DNA of 64,000 nucleotides from Burkholderia sp. MS389 (GCF_016899425.1 NZ_CP045994.1:2480001-2544000), one strand, 5' to 3'. Numbered from the stretch's first letter, positions 1 through 10,445 are shown. Notes: generated from the sequence alone by a model not told the origin. Program-made: numbers and translations.

Positions 1-808
1 CGATCACTTCGTCGGCGACGAGCAGAATGTCGTACTTGCGGCAGATCCGCTGGATTTCCGGCCAGTACGTCGACGGCGGGAAGATCACGCCGCCCGCGCC
101 CTGGAACGGCTCGCCGATGAATGCCGCGACGTTCTCCGCGCCGAGTTCGAGGATCTTCGCTTCGAGCTGCTGCGCGCGTGCGAGGCCGAATGCTTCGGGC
201 GTCTCGCCCGGCTGCGCTTCGCCGAAGAAATACGGCTGATCGATATGCACGATGTGCTCGACTTTCGACGGCATCTGCTCGTGCATGTAGCCCATCCCGC
301 CGAGCGTGCCGCCCGCGATCGTCGAGCCGTGATAGCCGTTCTTGCGCGAGATCACGTACTTCTTCTGCGGCTTGCCCTGCACGCGCCAGTACTGGTGCAC
401 GAGACGCAGCACGGTGTCGTTGCCTTCCGAGCCGCTGTTGCAATAGAAGAAGTGGTTGAAGCCGGCGGGCGTCACTTCGGCCAGCATCGCCGACAGTTCG
501 ATCACCGGCGGATGCGTGGTTTTGAAGAACGTGTTGTAGAACGGCAGCTCCTGGATCTGGCGATACGCGGCGTCGGCGAGTTCCTTGCGGCCGTAGCCGA
601 CGTTCACGCACCACAGGCCAGCCATCCCGTCGATCACCTTGTTGCCGTCCGAGTCCCACAGGTAGACACCGTCGGCCTTCACGATCACGCGACTGCCGGC
701 GCGGTTGAGCGCGCCCATGTCGGAGAACGGGTGGATGTGGTGCGCGGCGTCGAGCGCACGAAAATCGGCGGTCGAGTACTGCGGAAAAGCGTCGTTTCGA
801 TCGGTCAT
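1..808 (-). CDS. Class III (omega) aminotransferase, partial at window edge
   Basis: The gene runs off the left edge; only the first 269 residues (MTDRNDAFPQ...LLVADEV) are present. It is a PLP-dependent fold-type I class III aminotransferase: the substrate-side segment with YCNSGSEGND and the PLP-contacting Asp in VADEV are visible, while the Schiff-base Lys lies outside the window. Its neighbours are a glutamine-synthetase-like gene 28 nt upstream and a gamma-glutamyl hydrolase, so a putrescine/diamine:pyruvate transaminase (SpuC-like) is the likeliest role. Substrate is inferred from context only; a beta-alanine or GABA transaminase is the alternative. Confidence 0.85.
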   Translation of the reverse strand, partial: MTDRNDAFPQYSTADFRALDAAHHIHPFSDMGALNRAGSRVIVKADGVYLWDSDGNKVIDGMAGLWCVNVGYGRKELADAAYRQIQELPFYNTFFKTTHPPVIELSAMLAEVTPAGFNHFFYCNSGSEGNDTVLRLVHQYWRVQGKPQKKYVISRKNGYHGSTIAGGTLGGMGYMHEQMPSKVEHIVHIDQPYFFGEAQPGETPEAFGLARAQQLEAKILELGAENVAAFIGEPFQGAGGVIFPPSTYWPEIQRICRKYDILLVADEVI

Positions 809-836
809 GTTTTCTCCGTCAAACAGCGCCGCACGT

Positions 837-2174
837 CTACACGTGCAGCAGCAAATGCCTGCGTTCCCACGAGCTGATCACACGGAAGAACGCTTCGTAT
901 TCGGTTTCCTTCAATGCCAGGTAGGCCTTCACGAACTTGTCGCCGAGGATGCCGGCGAGCGGCTCGCACGCGGCCATCAGCGAGATGCCTTCCTCGAGGT
1001 TGCGCGGCAGCTGATACGGCAGATCGTAGCCGTCCGATGCGATCGGCTCGGTCGGCGCGAGCTGTTGCGTCATGCCGAGATAGCCGGCAGCGAGCGTCGC
1101 CGCGAACGCAAGGTACGGGTTGCAGTCGACGCCCGGTATCCGGTTCTCGATGCGACGCGCGACGGGGCTCGACTGCGGGATGCGAAAACCCACCGTACGG
1201 TTGTCGTAGCCCCATTGCACGTTGATCGGCGCGGCCATGAAGCGCGACAGGCGACGGTACGAATTGATGTACGGCGCGAAGATCGGCATCAGCGCCGGCG
1301 TGTACTTCTGCAGCCCCGCCAGATAGCTGTGGAACAGCGGCGACACGGCGCCGTTTTCGTCGGCGAACAGGTTACGCCCGGTGCGTATGTCCGCGAGGCT
1401 CTGATGAATGTGCATCGCGGACCCGGGCTCGTTTTCCATCGGCTTGGCCATGAACGTCGCATACATGTTGTGACGCAATGCAGCCTCGCGCACCGTGCGC
1501 TTGAACAGAAACACCTGGTCGGCCAGCGACAGCGCGTCGCCGTGCATGAAATTGATCTCCATCTGCGCGGCGCCGACTTCATGGATCAGCGTCTCGATAT
1601 CGAGGCCCTGCATTTCGCAGTACTCGTAGATGTCCTCGAACAGCGGATCGAACTCGTTGACGGCCTCGATCGAATACGACTGGCGACCCGTTTCCGCCCG
1701 CCCCGTGCGGCCGACGGGCGGCCGCAGCGGCAAGTCGGGATCGGCGTTCATGTCGACCAGATAAAACTCGAGTTCCGGCGCGACGACGGGCTTCCAGCCC
1801 TTCGCCTCGTACAGGTCGAGCACGTGGCGCAGCACGTAGCGCGGCGAGATTTCGACCGGCGAGCCGTCGAAGTGCACGCAGTCGTGGATCACTTGCGCGG
1901 TCGGATCGACTGCCCACGGGATCAGGCAGATCGTCGACGGATCGGGCACGCACACCATGTCGGGATCGGTCACGCCGGTCAGCGTGCCGTCCTCCGGATA
2001 GTCGCCGGTGACGGTCTGCACCATCACGGCCTGCGGCAGGCGCATCGATTCGCCGGATTCGAATTTGTTGCGCGGAATGATCTTGCCGCGCGCGATGCCG
2101 GCCATGTCGGGAATGATCGCCTCGACTTCGGTGATGCGGTGCTGTCGCAGGAATTCGCTCAGTTCGGGTTGCAT
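837..2174 (-). CDS. Glutamine synthetase family protein, probable gamma-glutamylpolyamine synthetase
   Basis: The product is 445 residues and shows the glutamine synthetase fold: an N-terminal beta-grasp segment (EVEAIIPDMAGIARGK) and a catalytic domain with HIHQS (ATP/ammonia site) and an NRIPG-type segment. It is shorter than GlnA and lacks the GlnA adenylylation-loop context. With the aminotransferase downstream and the C26 hydrolase upstream it resembles PuuA, which ligates glutamate to putrescine or another amine. The ATG at 2174 is chosen because the family N-terminus begins there and a GAGG lies just upstream; a longer in-frame reading adds 55 basic residues with no family match. The amine substrate is inferred. 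Confidence 0.87.
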   Translation of the reverse strand: MQPELSEFLRQHRITEVEAIIPDMAGIARGKIIPRNKFESGESMRLPQAVMVQTVTGDYPEDGTLTGVTDPDMVCVPDPSTICLIPWAVDPTAQVIHDCVHFDGSPVEISPRYVLRHVLDLYEAKGWKPVVAPELEFYLVDMNADPDLPLRPPVGRTGRAETGRQSYSIEAVNEFDPLFEDIYEYCEMQGLDIETLIHEVGAAQMEINFMHGDALSLADQVFLFKRTVREAALRHNMYATFMAKPMENEPGSAMHIHQSLADIRTGRNLFADENGAVSPLFHSYLAGLQKYTPALMPIFAPYINSYRRLSRFMAAPINVQWGYDNRTVGFRIPQSSPVARRIENRIPGVDCNPYLAFAATLAAGYLGMTQQLAPTEPIASDGYDLPYQLPRNLEEGISLMAACEPLAGILGDKFVKAYLALKETEYEAFFRVISSWERRHLLLHV

Positions 2175-2185
2175 GATCGGCCTCG

Positions 2186-2998
2186 TTAGTCGATGTCGAT
2201 ATCGGATGCGGCCGGCGATGGCGTCGCGCCGCCGCCCGCACGAAGGCGATGCGTCATCCGCGCGCGGCACGCCGCGCCGAATGCCGCGAAGATGTCGCGC
2301 GACAGCGGCTGCTCCGCGTAGCGCCATTCGGGATGCCACTGCACGCCGAGCGCGAACGCACGCGCACCGCGCACGCTGACGGCTTCGACCAGCCCGTCGG
2401 GCGCGCTCGCTTCGACGGCGAGCCCCGCGCCCAGGCGCGCGAGGCCCTGGTCGTGCAGCGAATTGACCGTCGCCTCTTGCGCGCCGCGCGCGATCCGCTG
2501 CAGCAGGCCGCCCGGCGTGAGCTGCACGACATGCGCGGGACCGTACTGCCGTTCGAGCGGATCGTCCGGTCGTTCGCGGTGGTCGTCGAAGCCGGTCGTC
2601 GCATGCAGCCGCTGATGCAGCGTGCCGCCGTACGCGACGTTCAGCTCCTGCATGCCGCGGCAGACGGCGAGCACGGGAACGCCCGCGTCGATCGCCGCGC
2701 GGATCAGCGGCAGCGCGGTCGCATCGCGCGCCGGATCGTGCAGCGTGTCGGGTACGCTCGCAGCGCCGCCGTAATGATGCGGTTCGACGTTCGAATAGCT
2801 GCCGGTCAGCAGCAGTCCGTCGATTGCCGCGACGATCGCGTCGGCCGGCTGCCGCGCGCCGAGCGCGGGCAAGACGAACGCGAGCGCGCCGGCGCCGTCG
2901 ACGATGGCGGCGAGGTACTTCTCGCCCGCCGTGTGGTTCGGATGGGCGCCGCGCAGGATGCGGTCGGCGGTGACGGCTACGATCGGGCGTTCACGCAT
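2186..2998 (-). CDS. Gamma-glutamyl-gamma-aminobutyrate hydrolase family protein (peptidase C26)
   Basis: This 270-residue class I glutamine-amidotransferase-like hydrolase is of the PuuD type. The nucleophile is Cys113 in VLAVCRGMQELN, and the His/Glu pair is in VQWHPEW near the C-terminus. PuuD releases GABA from gamma-glutamyl-GABA, which fits the adjacent ligase and transaminase: ligate, oxidise or transaminate, then hydrolyse. The start at 2998 has a GGAGAGA about 5 nt upstream. The gene ends 11 nt before the ligase start, so the two are probably co-transcribed, this gene first. The exact substrate is inferred. Confidence 0.87.
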   Translation of the reverse strand: MRERPIVAVTADRILRGAHPNHTAGEKYLAAIVDGAGALAFVLPALGARQPADAIVAAIDGLLLTGSYSNVEPHHYGGAASVPDTLHDPARDATALPLIRAAIDAGVPVLAVCRGMQELNVAYGGTLHQRLHATTGFDDHRERPDDPLERQYGPAHVVQLTPGGLLQRIARGAQEATVNSLHDQGLARLGAGLAVEASAPDGLVEAVSVRGARAFALGVQWHPEWRYAEQPLSRDIFAAFGAACRARMTHRLRAGGGATPSPAASDIDID

Positions 2999-3085
2999 CG
3001 ACGTCTCTCCGGTAAGGGCGCGCGACACGCTTGCGCGCGCAACGATCCAGGTTCACGGGTACGTCGCACGCGCGTGCGATCGCGC

Positions 3086-3114
3086 GGCGCAGGCGCAGGC
3101 GCAGGCGCAGGCGC
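3086..3114. repeat. GGCGCA microsatellite (about 4.8 units)
   Basis: Four perfect GGCGCA units are followed by GGCGC, in non-coding DNA about 90-115 bp upstream of the C26 hydrolase start. Hexamer repeats of this sort can change copy number by slippage. Whether this one affects the neighbouring promoter cannot be judged from the sequence. Confidence 0.8.
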
Positions 3115-3631
3115 GATCCTGCCGCACGGATGCTGCGGCAACGGGCGATGCGTCCCGGAACGGAAGCGAAAACGGAAGCGGAAACGGACGCTAGGGCAAC
3201 AACGATGCGCTGCCGTCGCACTGCACCGCGCTCGACAGGTGCGCGGTCGCGAGATTGAAGCGGCGCGGGCCGCGATGGGAAATGGCGAAGAAGCGAGGCT
3301 CGCGTAACGGGGTGGCGCGCGTGCCGCGATCAGCATGCCGGTTCGGCCCGGCCTGAGGCGGCGCGCCCGCCGACGGACTTCGCGTCCGGCGTATCGAAGG
3401 GCTGGCGGCTTTCACGATCGTACTCGACTGACTGATGGAGACAGGACACGTGTCGCTATGCCGCGTGGCGACACGTCAGCAAGATGTCTCGCAGCGGATG
3501 CCGGCGCAGTCCGGCCATCGTCGATGGCCTCGCCGCCGGTACGCGCGTGACGACTTCCTGACATTCAGCTTATATCACCGAAAAATTGCGTCAAATTTTC
3601 AGGTGCCGATGACGCCATCGGTCAGACGAAA

Positions 3632-3666
3632 AAAACGGCATCGATCGCGCGGATCGATGCCGTTTT
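3632..3666 (-). terminator. Rho-independent terminator of the hut operon
   Basis: A perfect 15-bp inverted repeat (AAAACGGCATCGATC, 5-nt loop, GATCGATGCCGTTTT) lies 84 bp past the hutG stop. Read on the minus strand the hairpin is followed by a run of seven T, so it terminates hut transcription. Confidence 0.9.
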
Positions 3667-3749
3667 GTGCATTGCATCGGCTCGCCTGCCATGTGCCGAC
3701 GGGGCGGAACGCACTGCCCGCCGCGCTGCCGCATGCATGCGGCCGGTGC

Positions 3750-4547
3750 TCAGCGATGCGCGAGCGCCGTTTCGACGAGCGTCTGCAGCAGCGGCGCGAT
3801 CCGCGCTGCACGCGCTTCGTCGTACGCGTACGGACGCGTCTCCTCCATGTAGGTGATCTGCGACAGCTCGAGCTGCACGGCCTCGACGCCGGTATCGGGC
3901 ACGCCATAGTGACGCGTGATGTAGCCGCCCTTGAAGCGCCCGTTCGCGACGGCCGTGTAGCCGCCGTGCGCGAGCACGCGCGCGGCGAGCGCCTCCGCGA
4001 GACCGGGCGCCGCACTCGCGCCGCTCGACGTGCCGAAGTTGAAGTCCGGCAGGCGGCCGTCGAAGAAACGCGGCACGTGCGAGCGGATCGAATGCGCTTC
4101 CCACACGAGCACGCGGCCGTGTTCGCCCTTCAGGCGCGCGATCTCGCGTTGCAGCGCGTCGTGATACGGCAGCCAGTAACGGTCGCGGCGACGCATGATC
4201 TCGTCGTTGCCGGGCAGCGCGTTGGCCGGATACAGCGGCGCCTTGTCGAACGTATCGACCGGCACGAGCCCCGTCGTGTCCTGCCCCGGATACAGGTTCT
4301 CGTTGTCGGGCGGACGGTTCAGGTCGACGACGTAACGCGCATGCGACGGCACGAGGATCGATGCGCCGAGATCGGCCGCGAAGCCGTACAGCCGCTCCAG
4401 ATGCCAGTCGCAATCGTCGACGAAGCGCGCGCCGGGCGTCATCGTCGCTGCGATGTCGTCGGGGATGTGCGTGCCCGCATGCGGAATCGAGATCAGCAGC
4501 GGCAGCGTGCCCTGCTTCAGCGTGAATACAGCCGGTTGTTCAGTCAT
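3750..4547 (-). CDS. hutG: N-formylglutamate deformylase
   Basis: This 265-residue enzyme performs the last step of the five-enzyme histidine route: N-formylglutamate to glutamate plus formate. The N-terminal metal-binding segment LLISIPHAGTHIP is seen, followed by VVDLNRPPDNENLYPGQ and VWEAHSIRS, all typical of the N-formylglutamate amidohydrolase family. It is the last gene of the operon, 52 bp after hutF. The formimidoylglutamate is first deiminated by HutF, so this is the proteobacterial HutF/HutG route and not the one-step formiminoglutamase. Confidence 0.95.
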   Translation of the reverse strand: MTEQPAVFTLKQGTLPLLISIPHAGTHIPDDIAATMTPGARFVDDCDWHLERLYGFAADLGASILVPSHARYVVDLNRPPDNENLYPGQDTTGLVPVDTFDKAPLYPANALPGNDEIMRRRDRYWLPYHDALQREIARLKGEHGRVLVWEAHSIRSHVPRFFDGRLPDFNFGTSSGASAAPGLAEALAARVLAHGGYTAVANGRFKGGYITRHYGVPDTGVEAVQLELSQITYMEETRPYAYDEARAARIAPLLQTLVETALAHR

Positions 4548-4599
4548 GTCGCCTCACCGTAAGAGTCGGCCGGCGCACCGTGCGCCGGGTGTCGCGCGT

Positions 4600-5976
4600 T
4601 CAGCGCAGCAGTTGCGCCAGCGCGGCGCGGTAGTCGGCATACGCGGCGGCTTCGTCGCGATGGCGGCGGCCGCTCACGACGCGCTCGCCGCCCGTGTAGA
4701 CGTCGAGCACCGGCGTCTCGCCATGTTCGGCGAACACGATGCCCGACAGCCATGCCGTGCTGTCGTGTTCGGCGATCGCCGGATGATCGGGATCGAGCAC
4801 GAGCCAGTCGGCGCGACAGCCTGCGCGCAGCGCACCGATGCGTCGCCCGCTTGCCTGCGCCCCGCCCGCGAGCGACGCATCGAACAGGCGATCGGCGACG
4901 TGCGCCTGCGACTCGCTCGCCAGCACGTTGCGCGCGCGGTGCACGAGCCGCTGCCCGTATTCGAGCAGGCGCAGCTCCGAGCGCCACTCGACCGACGCGT
5001 GGCTGTCCGAGCCGACGCCGATCACGCCGCCCTGCGCGAGATAGTCGACGGCCGGAAACACGCCGTCGCCGAGGTTCGCTTCGGTCGTCAGGCACAACCC
5101 GGCGACCGCGCGACGCTTCGCGAGCGCCGCCGTCTCGGCCGCATCGACGTGCGTCGCGTGCACGAGGCACCAGCGCGCGTCGACGTCGAAACGATCGAGC
5201 AGCCATTGGACCGGGCGTGCGCCGTACGCGCGCACGCAGTCGTCGACTTCGGCCGTCTGCTCGGCGATGTGGATGTGCACCGGCGCATCGCCGGGCAGCC
5301 CGTCGAGCAGCACACGCAGCCCGCTCTCGGACACCGCGCGCAGCGAATGCGGCGCGACGCCGTAGCGCAGGCCGCCATGCTCGGGCACCGCGCGACGCAT
5401 CGCGTCGAGCAGTTCGAGCACGCCGTCGGGCGTGTTGATGAAGCGGCGCTGGTCGTCGCGCGGCGGCTTGTTGCCGAAGCCGGCGAACTGGTACGACACG
5501 GGCAGCATCGTGATGCCGATGCCGGCCGCGCGCGCGGCATCGACCACGCGCGTGCCGAGCTCCGCGATCTGCGGATAGCGCGAGCCGTCCTGCGCGTGAT
5601 GCACGTAGTGGAATTCGCACACCGACGTGTAGCCGCACTTGAGCATCTCGACATACAGCCAGCGTGCAATCGCCGCGAGCGCGTCGGGCGTGATCTTCAG
5701 CGCGAAGCGGTACATCAGGTCGCGCCAGCTCCAGAAACTGTCGGCAGGATTCGCGCGGTATTCGGTGAGCCCCGCCATCGCGCGCTGGAACGCGTGCGAA
5801 TGCAGGTTCGGCATGCCGGGCAGCACCGGCCCGGCCGCGCGCGCGACGCCGGCCGGTGCGTCGGTGTCGGGCGTCACGTCGGTCAGCGTGCCGGCCGCGT
5901 CCCAGCGCAGCAGCACGTTGCGGCGCCAGCCATCGGGCAGGTAGGCATGGTCCGCGAACAACAGGGTGTCGGTCAT
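4600..5976 (-). CDS. hutF: Formimidoylglutamate deiminase
   Basis: This 458-residue amidohydrolase-superfamily protein converts N-formimidoyl-glutamate to N-formyl-glutamate plus ammonia. The Zn-binding motif HSHAFQRAM is at about residues 60-68 and further metal/catalytic residues occur in EFHYVHH, HIAEQ and VGSDSH. It lies between hutI and hutG, about 200 bp after hutI, with no terminator in the gap. Its length matches the family. Confidence 0.95.
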   Translation of the reverse strand: MTDTLLFADHAYLPDGWRRNVLLRWDAAGTLTDVTPDTDAPAGVARAAGPVLPGMPNLHSHAFQRAMAGLTEYRANPADSFWSWRDLMYRFALKITPDALAAIARWLYVEMLKCGYTSVCEFHYVHHAQDGSRYPQIAELGTRVVDAARAAGIGITMLPVSYQFAGFGNKPPRDDQRRFINTPDGVLELLDAMRRAVPEHGGLRYGVAPHSLRAVSESGLRVLLDGLPGDAPVHIHIAEQTAEVDDCVRAYGARPVQWLLDRFDVDARWCLVHATHVDAAETAALAKRRAVAGLCLTTEANLGDGVFPAVDYLAQGGVIGVGSDSHASVEWRSELRLLEYGQRLVHRARNVLASESQAHVADRLFDASLAGGAQASGRRIGALRAGCRADWLVLDPDHPAIAEHDSTAWLSGIVFAEHGETPVLDVYTGGERVVSGRRHRDEAAAYADYRAALAQLLR

Positions 5977-6175
5977 TGCGTGTCCTCATCGACCGGATCG
6001 AGCGCTTGAGCATCTCGTCCGGCCCGGTGCCGCGGCCGGCAGGCGCGAGCGCGTCGCGCCAGCGCCGGCCTCGCGGCGATCGACCGGAGTGCGCCGTTGC
6101 GCGCCGGGTCCGGTCCCCTGCAAAGCGTCGCCCGGATCCGGTACGTCACGTACCGAACCCGGTCCGTCGCAAAAA

Positions 6176-7399
6176 CTATCCGTTCATCCTGCGAAACACG
6201 GTCGTGCCGCCGCGTACGACCTGCTCGCACAGCGGCCGGCCGATCCAGTACGCCAGCTCGGCCAGCGAACCGACCGACCACGCGGCGAAATCGGCCTGGC
6301 GACCGACCTCGAGCGCGCCGTGGCGATCCGCGCGGCCGAGCGCCGCGGCCGCATGGCGGGTGACGCCCTGCAGCACCTCGGGCACCGTCATGCGGAACAG
6401 CGTGCAGCCCATGTTCAGCGTCAGCAGCAGCGATTCGAGCGGCGACGTGCCCGGGTTGTGATCGGTCGCGAGCGCGATCGGCACGCCGTGCTTGCGCAGC
6501 AGCTCGATCGGCGGCAGTTGCGTTTCGCGGATGAAGTAGTACGCGCCGGGCAGCAGCACGGCGACCGTGCCGGCCGCCTTCATCGCCTCGATGCCGGCTT
6601 CGTCGAGAAATTCGAGGTGGTCCGCGGACAGCGCGCGGTAACGCGCGGCGAGCGCCGTGCCACCCGCATTCGACAGTTGCTCCGCATGCAGCTTCACCGG
6701 CAGCCCGCGCCGCGTCGCGGCCTCGAACACGCGTTCGGTCTGCGCGAGCGAAAAGCCGATGCGTTCGCAGAACACGTCGACCGCGTCGACGAGCCCTTCG
6801 TCGGCCAGCGTCGGCAGCATCCGGTCGCACACTTCGTCGATGTAGTCGTCCGCGCGGCCCGCGTATTCCGGCGGCAGCGCATGCGCACCGAGGAAGGTCG
6901 TATAGACGCTGACCGGGAAGCGTTCGCCGAGCTGGCGCGCGACGCGCAGCATCTTGCGCTCGCTCGCGAGGTCGAGCCCGTAGCCGGACTTGATCTCGAT
7001 CGCGGTCACGCCTTCGGCGAGCAGCGGCTGCAGGCGCGCGGCGGCCTGCACGAACAGCGCTGTCTCGTCGGCCGCGCGCGTCGCGCGCACCGTCGACACG
7101 ATCCCGCCGCCCTGCCGCGCGATTTCCTCGTAGCTGACGCCCGCGAGGCGCTGCGCGAATTCGTCGGCGCGCGTGCCGCCGTACACGAGGTGCGTATGGC
7201 AGTCGACGAGGCCCGGCGTCACCCACGCGCCGTGCAGGTCCTCGCGCCGCCAGTGCGCATAACCGTGCGGCAGCGCGGACAATGCGCCGAGCCACGCGAT
7301 CGTGCCGGTTTCGTCGACGGCGATCGCCGCGTCGTCGATCGTCTCGTCGGGATGGCCGTGCGGACACAGCCTCAGGTGATGCCAGACAGTCGGTTTCAT
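6176..7399 (-). CDS. hutI: Imidazolonepropionase
   Basis: This 407-residue metal-dependent amidohydrolase opens the imidazolone ring of 4-imidazolone-5-propionate to give formimidoylglutamate, the third step of the pathway. [10 protein letters not shown] near residue 75 carries the metal-binding HxH, and KSGYGLD and [10 protein letters not shown] are family signatures. The start at 7399 ([11 protein letters not shown]) is preferred over an in-frame ATG 13 codons upstream that would overlap hutD. It begins 4 nt after the hutD stop, which suggests translational coupling. Confidence 0.95.
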   Translation of the reverse strand: MKPTVWHHLRLCPHGHPDETIDDAAIAVDETGTIAWLGALSALPHGYAHWRREDLHGAWVTPGLVDCHTHLVYGGTRADEFAQRLAGVSYEEIARQGGGIVSTVRATRAADETALFVQAAARLQPLLAEGVTAIEIKSGYGLDLASERKMLRVARQLGERFPVSVYTTFLGAHALPPEYAGRADDYIDEVCDRMLPTLADEGLVDAVDVFCERIGFSLAQTERVFEAATRRGLPVKLHAEQLSNAGGTALAARYRALSADHLEFLDEAGIEAMKAAGTVAVLLPGAYYFIRETQLPPIELLRKHGVPIALATDHNPGTSPLESLLLTLNMGCTLFRMTVPEVLQGVTRHAAAALGRADRHGALEVGRQADFAAWSVGSLAELAYWIGRPLCEQVVRGGTTVFRRMNG

Positions 7400-7403
7400 G
7401 CGT

Positions 7404-8015
7404 TCAGTCTCGTTCGCCGACGGCGAGCGATACGGCAAGCAGCGCGCCGCTTCCGCTCACGACGACGTCAAACGCACGCCGCGGCCCGTCGAGCCGCAGC
7501 GTGTCCATTTCCTGCAGCGCGTAGTGCGCGCCGTCGATCTCGACACCGACCGCGCCGGTCGCGCAGAACAGCAGCACGGTATCGGCGCGCTCGATGCGGT
7601 GCGTGCCCTCGGGCCATACGTCGACCGACCCGCGCGCAGCCGAACGGCGCGTCATCAGATTGAAGTCGCGCGTCGCGCCGTCGTGCAGCATCGCGTCGAT
7701 CGCCGTCTCGCCCGCAAAATCCGCACGGGCCAGCGGTGCATCGAGCACGTGCCGCGTGCCGCCCGCTTCGGCGAGCGTCATGCCCGCGCCGGACAGCAGC
7801 ACGAGCGTGCGGTCGACGCCGTCGAAACGCGAGAACGGCCCGGCCGTGCCGACGTCCGCGACGCTCACGCGCCACGCGAACGCATCGAGTGCCGCGCCGG
7901 GCGGGAACGCGCCGATCTCGCGCGTCACGCCGCCGCCGTTCTTCCACGGCGACGCGACGAGATCCGCCGCGCGGATCGTCGTCACGTTCACCGGCGCCTG
8001 GTCGAGCGCCGTCAT
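7404..8015 (-). CDS. hutD: HutD family cupin protein
   Basis: The product is a 203-residue HutD protein, a double-stranded beta-helix (cupin-like) fold. The conserved start is [22 protein letters not shown] with the WKNGGG signature. HutD is not a pathway enzyme; work in Pseudomonas suggests it limits hut expression or binds formimidoylglutamate. It lies between hutU (2-nt gap) and hutI (4-nt gap), so the three are tightly packed. Residue-level function cannot be assigned from sequence. Confidence 0.92.
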   Translation of the reverse strand: MTALDQAPVNVTTIRAADLVASPWKNGGGVTREIGAFPPGAALDAFAWRVSVADVGTAGPFSRFDGVDRTLVLLSGAGMTLAEAGGTRHVLDAPLARADFAGETAIDAMLHDGATRDFNLMTRRSAARGSVDVWPEGTHRIERADTVLLFCATGAVGVEIDGAHYALQEMDTLRLDGPRRAFDVVVSGSGALLAVSLAVGERD

Positions 8016-8017
8016 GC

Positions 8018-9706
8018 TCAGCGGCCGAGCATCGGCAGCTTCAGGCCGGCTTCGCGGGCCGTGTGCTGCGCGAGTTCGTAACCGGCATCCGCATGGCGCA
8101 TCACGCCCGTCGCCGGATCGTTCAGCAGCACGCGACCGAGACGCTCGTGCGCGTCGGCGGTGCCGTCGGCGACGATCACGACGCCCGAGTGCTGCGAGAA
8201 GCCCATGCCGACGCCGCCGCCATGGTGCAGCGACACCCACGATGCGCCGCCTGCCGTGTTCAGCAGTGCGTTCAGCAGCGGCCAGTCGCTGACGGCGTCC
8301 GAACCGTCCTTCATCGATTCCGTTTCGCGGTTCGGGCTCGCGACCGAACCCGTGTCGAGGTGGTCGCGGCCGATCACGATCGGCGCCTTCAGTTCGCCGT
8401 TCTTGACCATCTCGTTGAACGCCTGGCCGAGGCGGTAGCGATCCTTCACGCCGACCCAGCAGATCCGTGCCGGCAGGCCCTGGAACGCGATGCGCTCACG
8501 CGCCATGTCGAGCCAGTTGTGCAGGTGCGGATCGTCGGGGATCAGCTCCTTCACCTTCTGGTCGGTCTTGTAGATGTCTTCCGGATCGCCGGACAGCGCG
8601 ACCCAGCGGAACGGGCCCTTGCCTTCGCAGAACAGCGGGCGGATATACGCCGGCACGAAGCCCGGGAAGTCGAATGCGTTCTCGACGCCCATTTCCAGCG
8701 CCATCTGGCGGATGTTGTTGCCGTAGTCTAGCGTCGCCGCGCCGCGTTCCTGCAGCGCGAGCATCGCGCGCACCTGGACGGCCATCGACTGCTTCGCGAC
8801 CTTCACGATGCTTTGCGGATCGACCTTCTGCGCCTCGCGCCATTGCGCGACGGTCCAGCCTTGCGGCAGGTAGCCGTTGATCGGGTCGTGCGCGCTCGTC
8901 TGGTCGGTCACGCAGTCCGGCGTGATGCCGCGCGTGACGAGTTCCGCGAACACGTCGGCCGCGTTGCCGAGCAGGCCGATCGACACCGGCTTGCCGGTGC
9001 GCTTCGCTTCGTCGATCATGCCGAGCGCTTCGTCGAGCGTCGTCGCCTTCTTGTCGACGTAGCGCGTCTTCAGGCGGAAGTCGATGCGCGTCTCGTCGCA
9101 TTCGACCGCGATCATCGAGAAGCCGGCCATCGTCGCGGCGAGCGGCTGCGCGCCGCCCATCCCGCCCAGGCCGCCCGTCAGGATCCAGCGGCCCGACGGA
9201 TCGCCGTTGAAGTGCTGGTTCGCGACCGAGAAGAACGTTTCATAGGTGCCCTGCACGATGCCCTGGCTGCCGATGTAGATCCAGCTGCCGGCCGTCATCT
9301 GGCCGTACATCATCAGGCCCTTGCGGTCGAGCTCGTGGAAGTGATCCCAGTTCGCCCAGTGCGGCACCAGGTTCGAGTTCGCGAGCAGCACGCGCGGCGC
9401 ATCCTTGTGCGTGCGGAACACGCCGACCGGCTTGCCCGATTGAATCAGCAGCGTTTCGTTTTCCTCGAGATCCTTCAGCGACGCGAGGATCTGGTCGTAG
9501 CATTCCCAGTTGCGCGCCGCACGGCCGATGCCGCCGTACACGACGAGCGCATGCGGATGCTCGGCGACTTCCGGGTCGAGGTTGTTCTGGATCATCCGGT
9601 AGGCCGCTTCGGCCAGCCAGGTCTTGCAGGTCTTTTCGCTGCCGCGCGGCGCGCGGATCGTGCGCGTCGGATCGAGACGGGGATCGATGTGTTTCGGATG
9701 GTTCAT
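8018..9706 (-). CDS. hutU: Urocanate hydratase
   Basis: This 562-residue cytoplasmic urocanase adds water to urocanate to form imidazolonepropionate, using tightly bound NAD+ as electrophile. Family features seen are the Gly-rich NAD segment [17 protein letters not shown]-type surroundings around [12 protein letters not shown], and [15 protein letters not shown] near the C-terminus. Length is typical (about 555-565). It follows hutC by about 40 nt and precedes hutD by 2 nt. Confidence 0.97.
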   Translation of the reverse strand: MNHPKHIDPRLDPTRTIRAPRGSEKTCKTWLAEAAYRMIQNNLDPEVAEHPHALVVYGGIGRAARNWECYDQILASLKDLEENETLLIQSGKPVGVFRTHKDAPRVLLANSNLVPHWANWDHFHELDRKGLMMYGQMTAGSWIYIGSQGIVQGTYETFFSVANQHFNGDPSGRWILTGGLGGMGGAQPLAATMAGFSMIAVECDETRIDFRLKTRYVDKKATTLDEALGMIDEAKRTGKPVSIGLLGNAADVFAELVTRGITPDCVTDQTSAHDPINGYLPQGWTVAQWREAQKVDPQSIVKVAKQSMAVQVRAMLALQERGAATLDYGNNIRQMALEMGVENAFDFPGFVPAYIRPLFCEGKGPFRWVALSGDPEDIYKTDQKVKELIPDDPHLHNWLDMARERIAFQGLPARICWVGVKDRYRLGQAFNEMVKNGELKAPIVIGRDHLDTGSVASPNRETESMKDGSDAVSDWPLLNALLNTAGGASWVSLHHGGGVGMGFSQHSGVVIVADGTADAHERLGRVLLNDPATGVMRHADAGYELAQHTAREAGLKLPMLGR

Positions 9707-9745
9707 GACGACTGCTCCCGAAGGAAATGGAAGATCAATAAGGAA

Positions 9746-10441
9746 TCAGAAATGCCCGGTGAAGCGATAACGGCTGCCGGGATGCCACAAATTCGCCACC
9801 GAGGCGACGACGCCCTGCGACCAGGTGCGCCGATGTAAAACCAGACACGGTTCGACGTCGTCCATCCGCAGCTGCTCGCGCCGCTCCGGCGCCGGGGCCG
9901 CCGCTTCGATCCGGTACTCGACGCGCTGCAGCGGCGCCGCGCGCATCAGGTACAGGTTCGGCGTCGTGTTCGTGAAATCCTGCTCGGCGTAATCCGGCGC
10001 GACCGCCGGATTCACCCATCGTTCTTCGAGCTGCACCGGCTCGTCGTTCTCGAAGTGCAGCACCTGCGAATGAAACAGCTTCGTGCGCACGGCCACCTGC
10101 ATCTCGTCGGCAAGCGCATCGTCGGCGCGGATCGTGTCGAGCCCGAGCACGCTCGCGCGGTACGCATGCCCGCGTGCGCCCACCTCTTCCGAGATGCTGC
10201 GGATCGCGACCAGCGTCGACTCGTACTTCGGCCGCGCGACGTAGGTGCCCGCGCCCTTCATGCGCGTGAGCACCTGCTCGGCCGTCAACTCGCGCACCGC
10301 GCGGTTGACGGTCATGCGCGCGACCTTGAACTCGCGTGCCAGTTCGTTCTCGGACGGCACCTGATCGCCCTCCGCCCACTCGCCGGCGTGAATGCGGCCC
10401 AGGATGAAATCCTTGATCTCCTGGTAGACCGGCGCACTCAT
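9746..10441 (-). CDS. hutC: Histidine utilization repressor, GntR/HutC family
   Basis: This 231-residue regulator has an N-terminal winged helix (PSENELAREFKVARMTVNRA, residues about 27-46) and a C-terminal UTRA effector domain of the HutC type, which binds urocanate in characterised homologues. It sits 4 nt after hutH, inside the operon it should repress, giving autoregulation. Its likely targets are the two TTGTCTAGACAA-type palindromes before hutH. Confidence 0.94.
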   Translation of the reverse strand: MSAPVYQEIKDFILGRIHAGEWAEGDQVPSENELAREFKVARMTVNRAVRELTAEQVLTRMKGAGTYVARPKYESTLVAIRSISEEVGARGHAYRASVLGLDTIRADDALADEMQVAVRTKLFHSQVLHFENDEPVQLEERWVNPAVAPDYAEQDFTNTTPNLYLMRAAPLQRVEYRIEAAAPAPERREQLRMDDVEPCLVLHRRTWSQGVVASVANLWHPGSRYRFTGHF

Positions 10442-10445
10442 CGGC

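Larger units (their letters stand above)
2999..3749. other. Gene-free 751-bp interval
   Basis: Between the C26 hydrolase start and the end of hutG I find no convincing gene: open frames here lack family signatures and ribosome binding sites. It holds a GGCGCA microsatellite (3086-3114), a second purine-rich microsatellite around 3155-3191 built on CGGAAGCGAAAA-like units, an AT-richer stretch near 3560-3600 and the hut terminator (3632-3666). It must carry the promoter for the minus-strand hydrolase operon, but no clear -10/-35 pair stands out. Confidence 0.6.
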
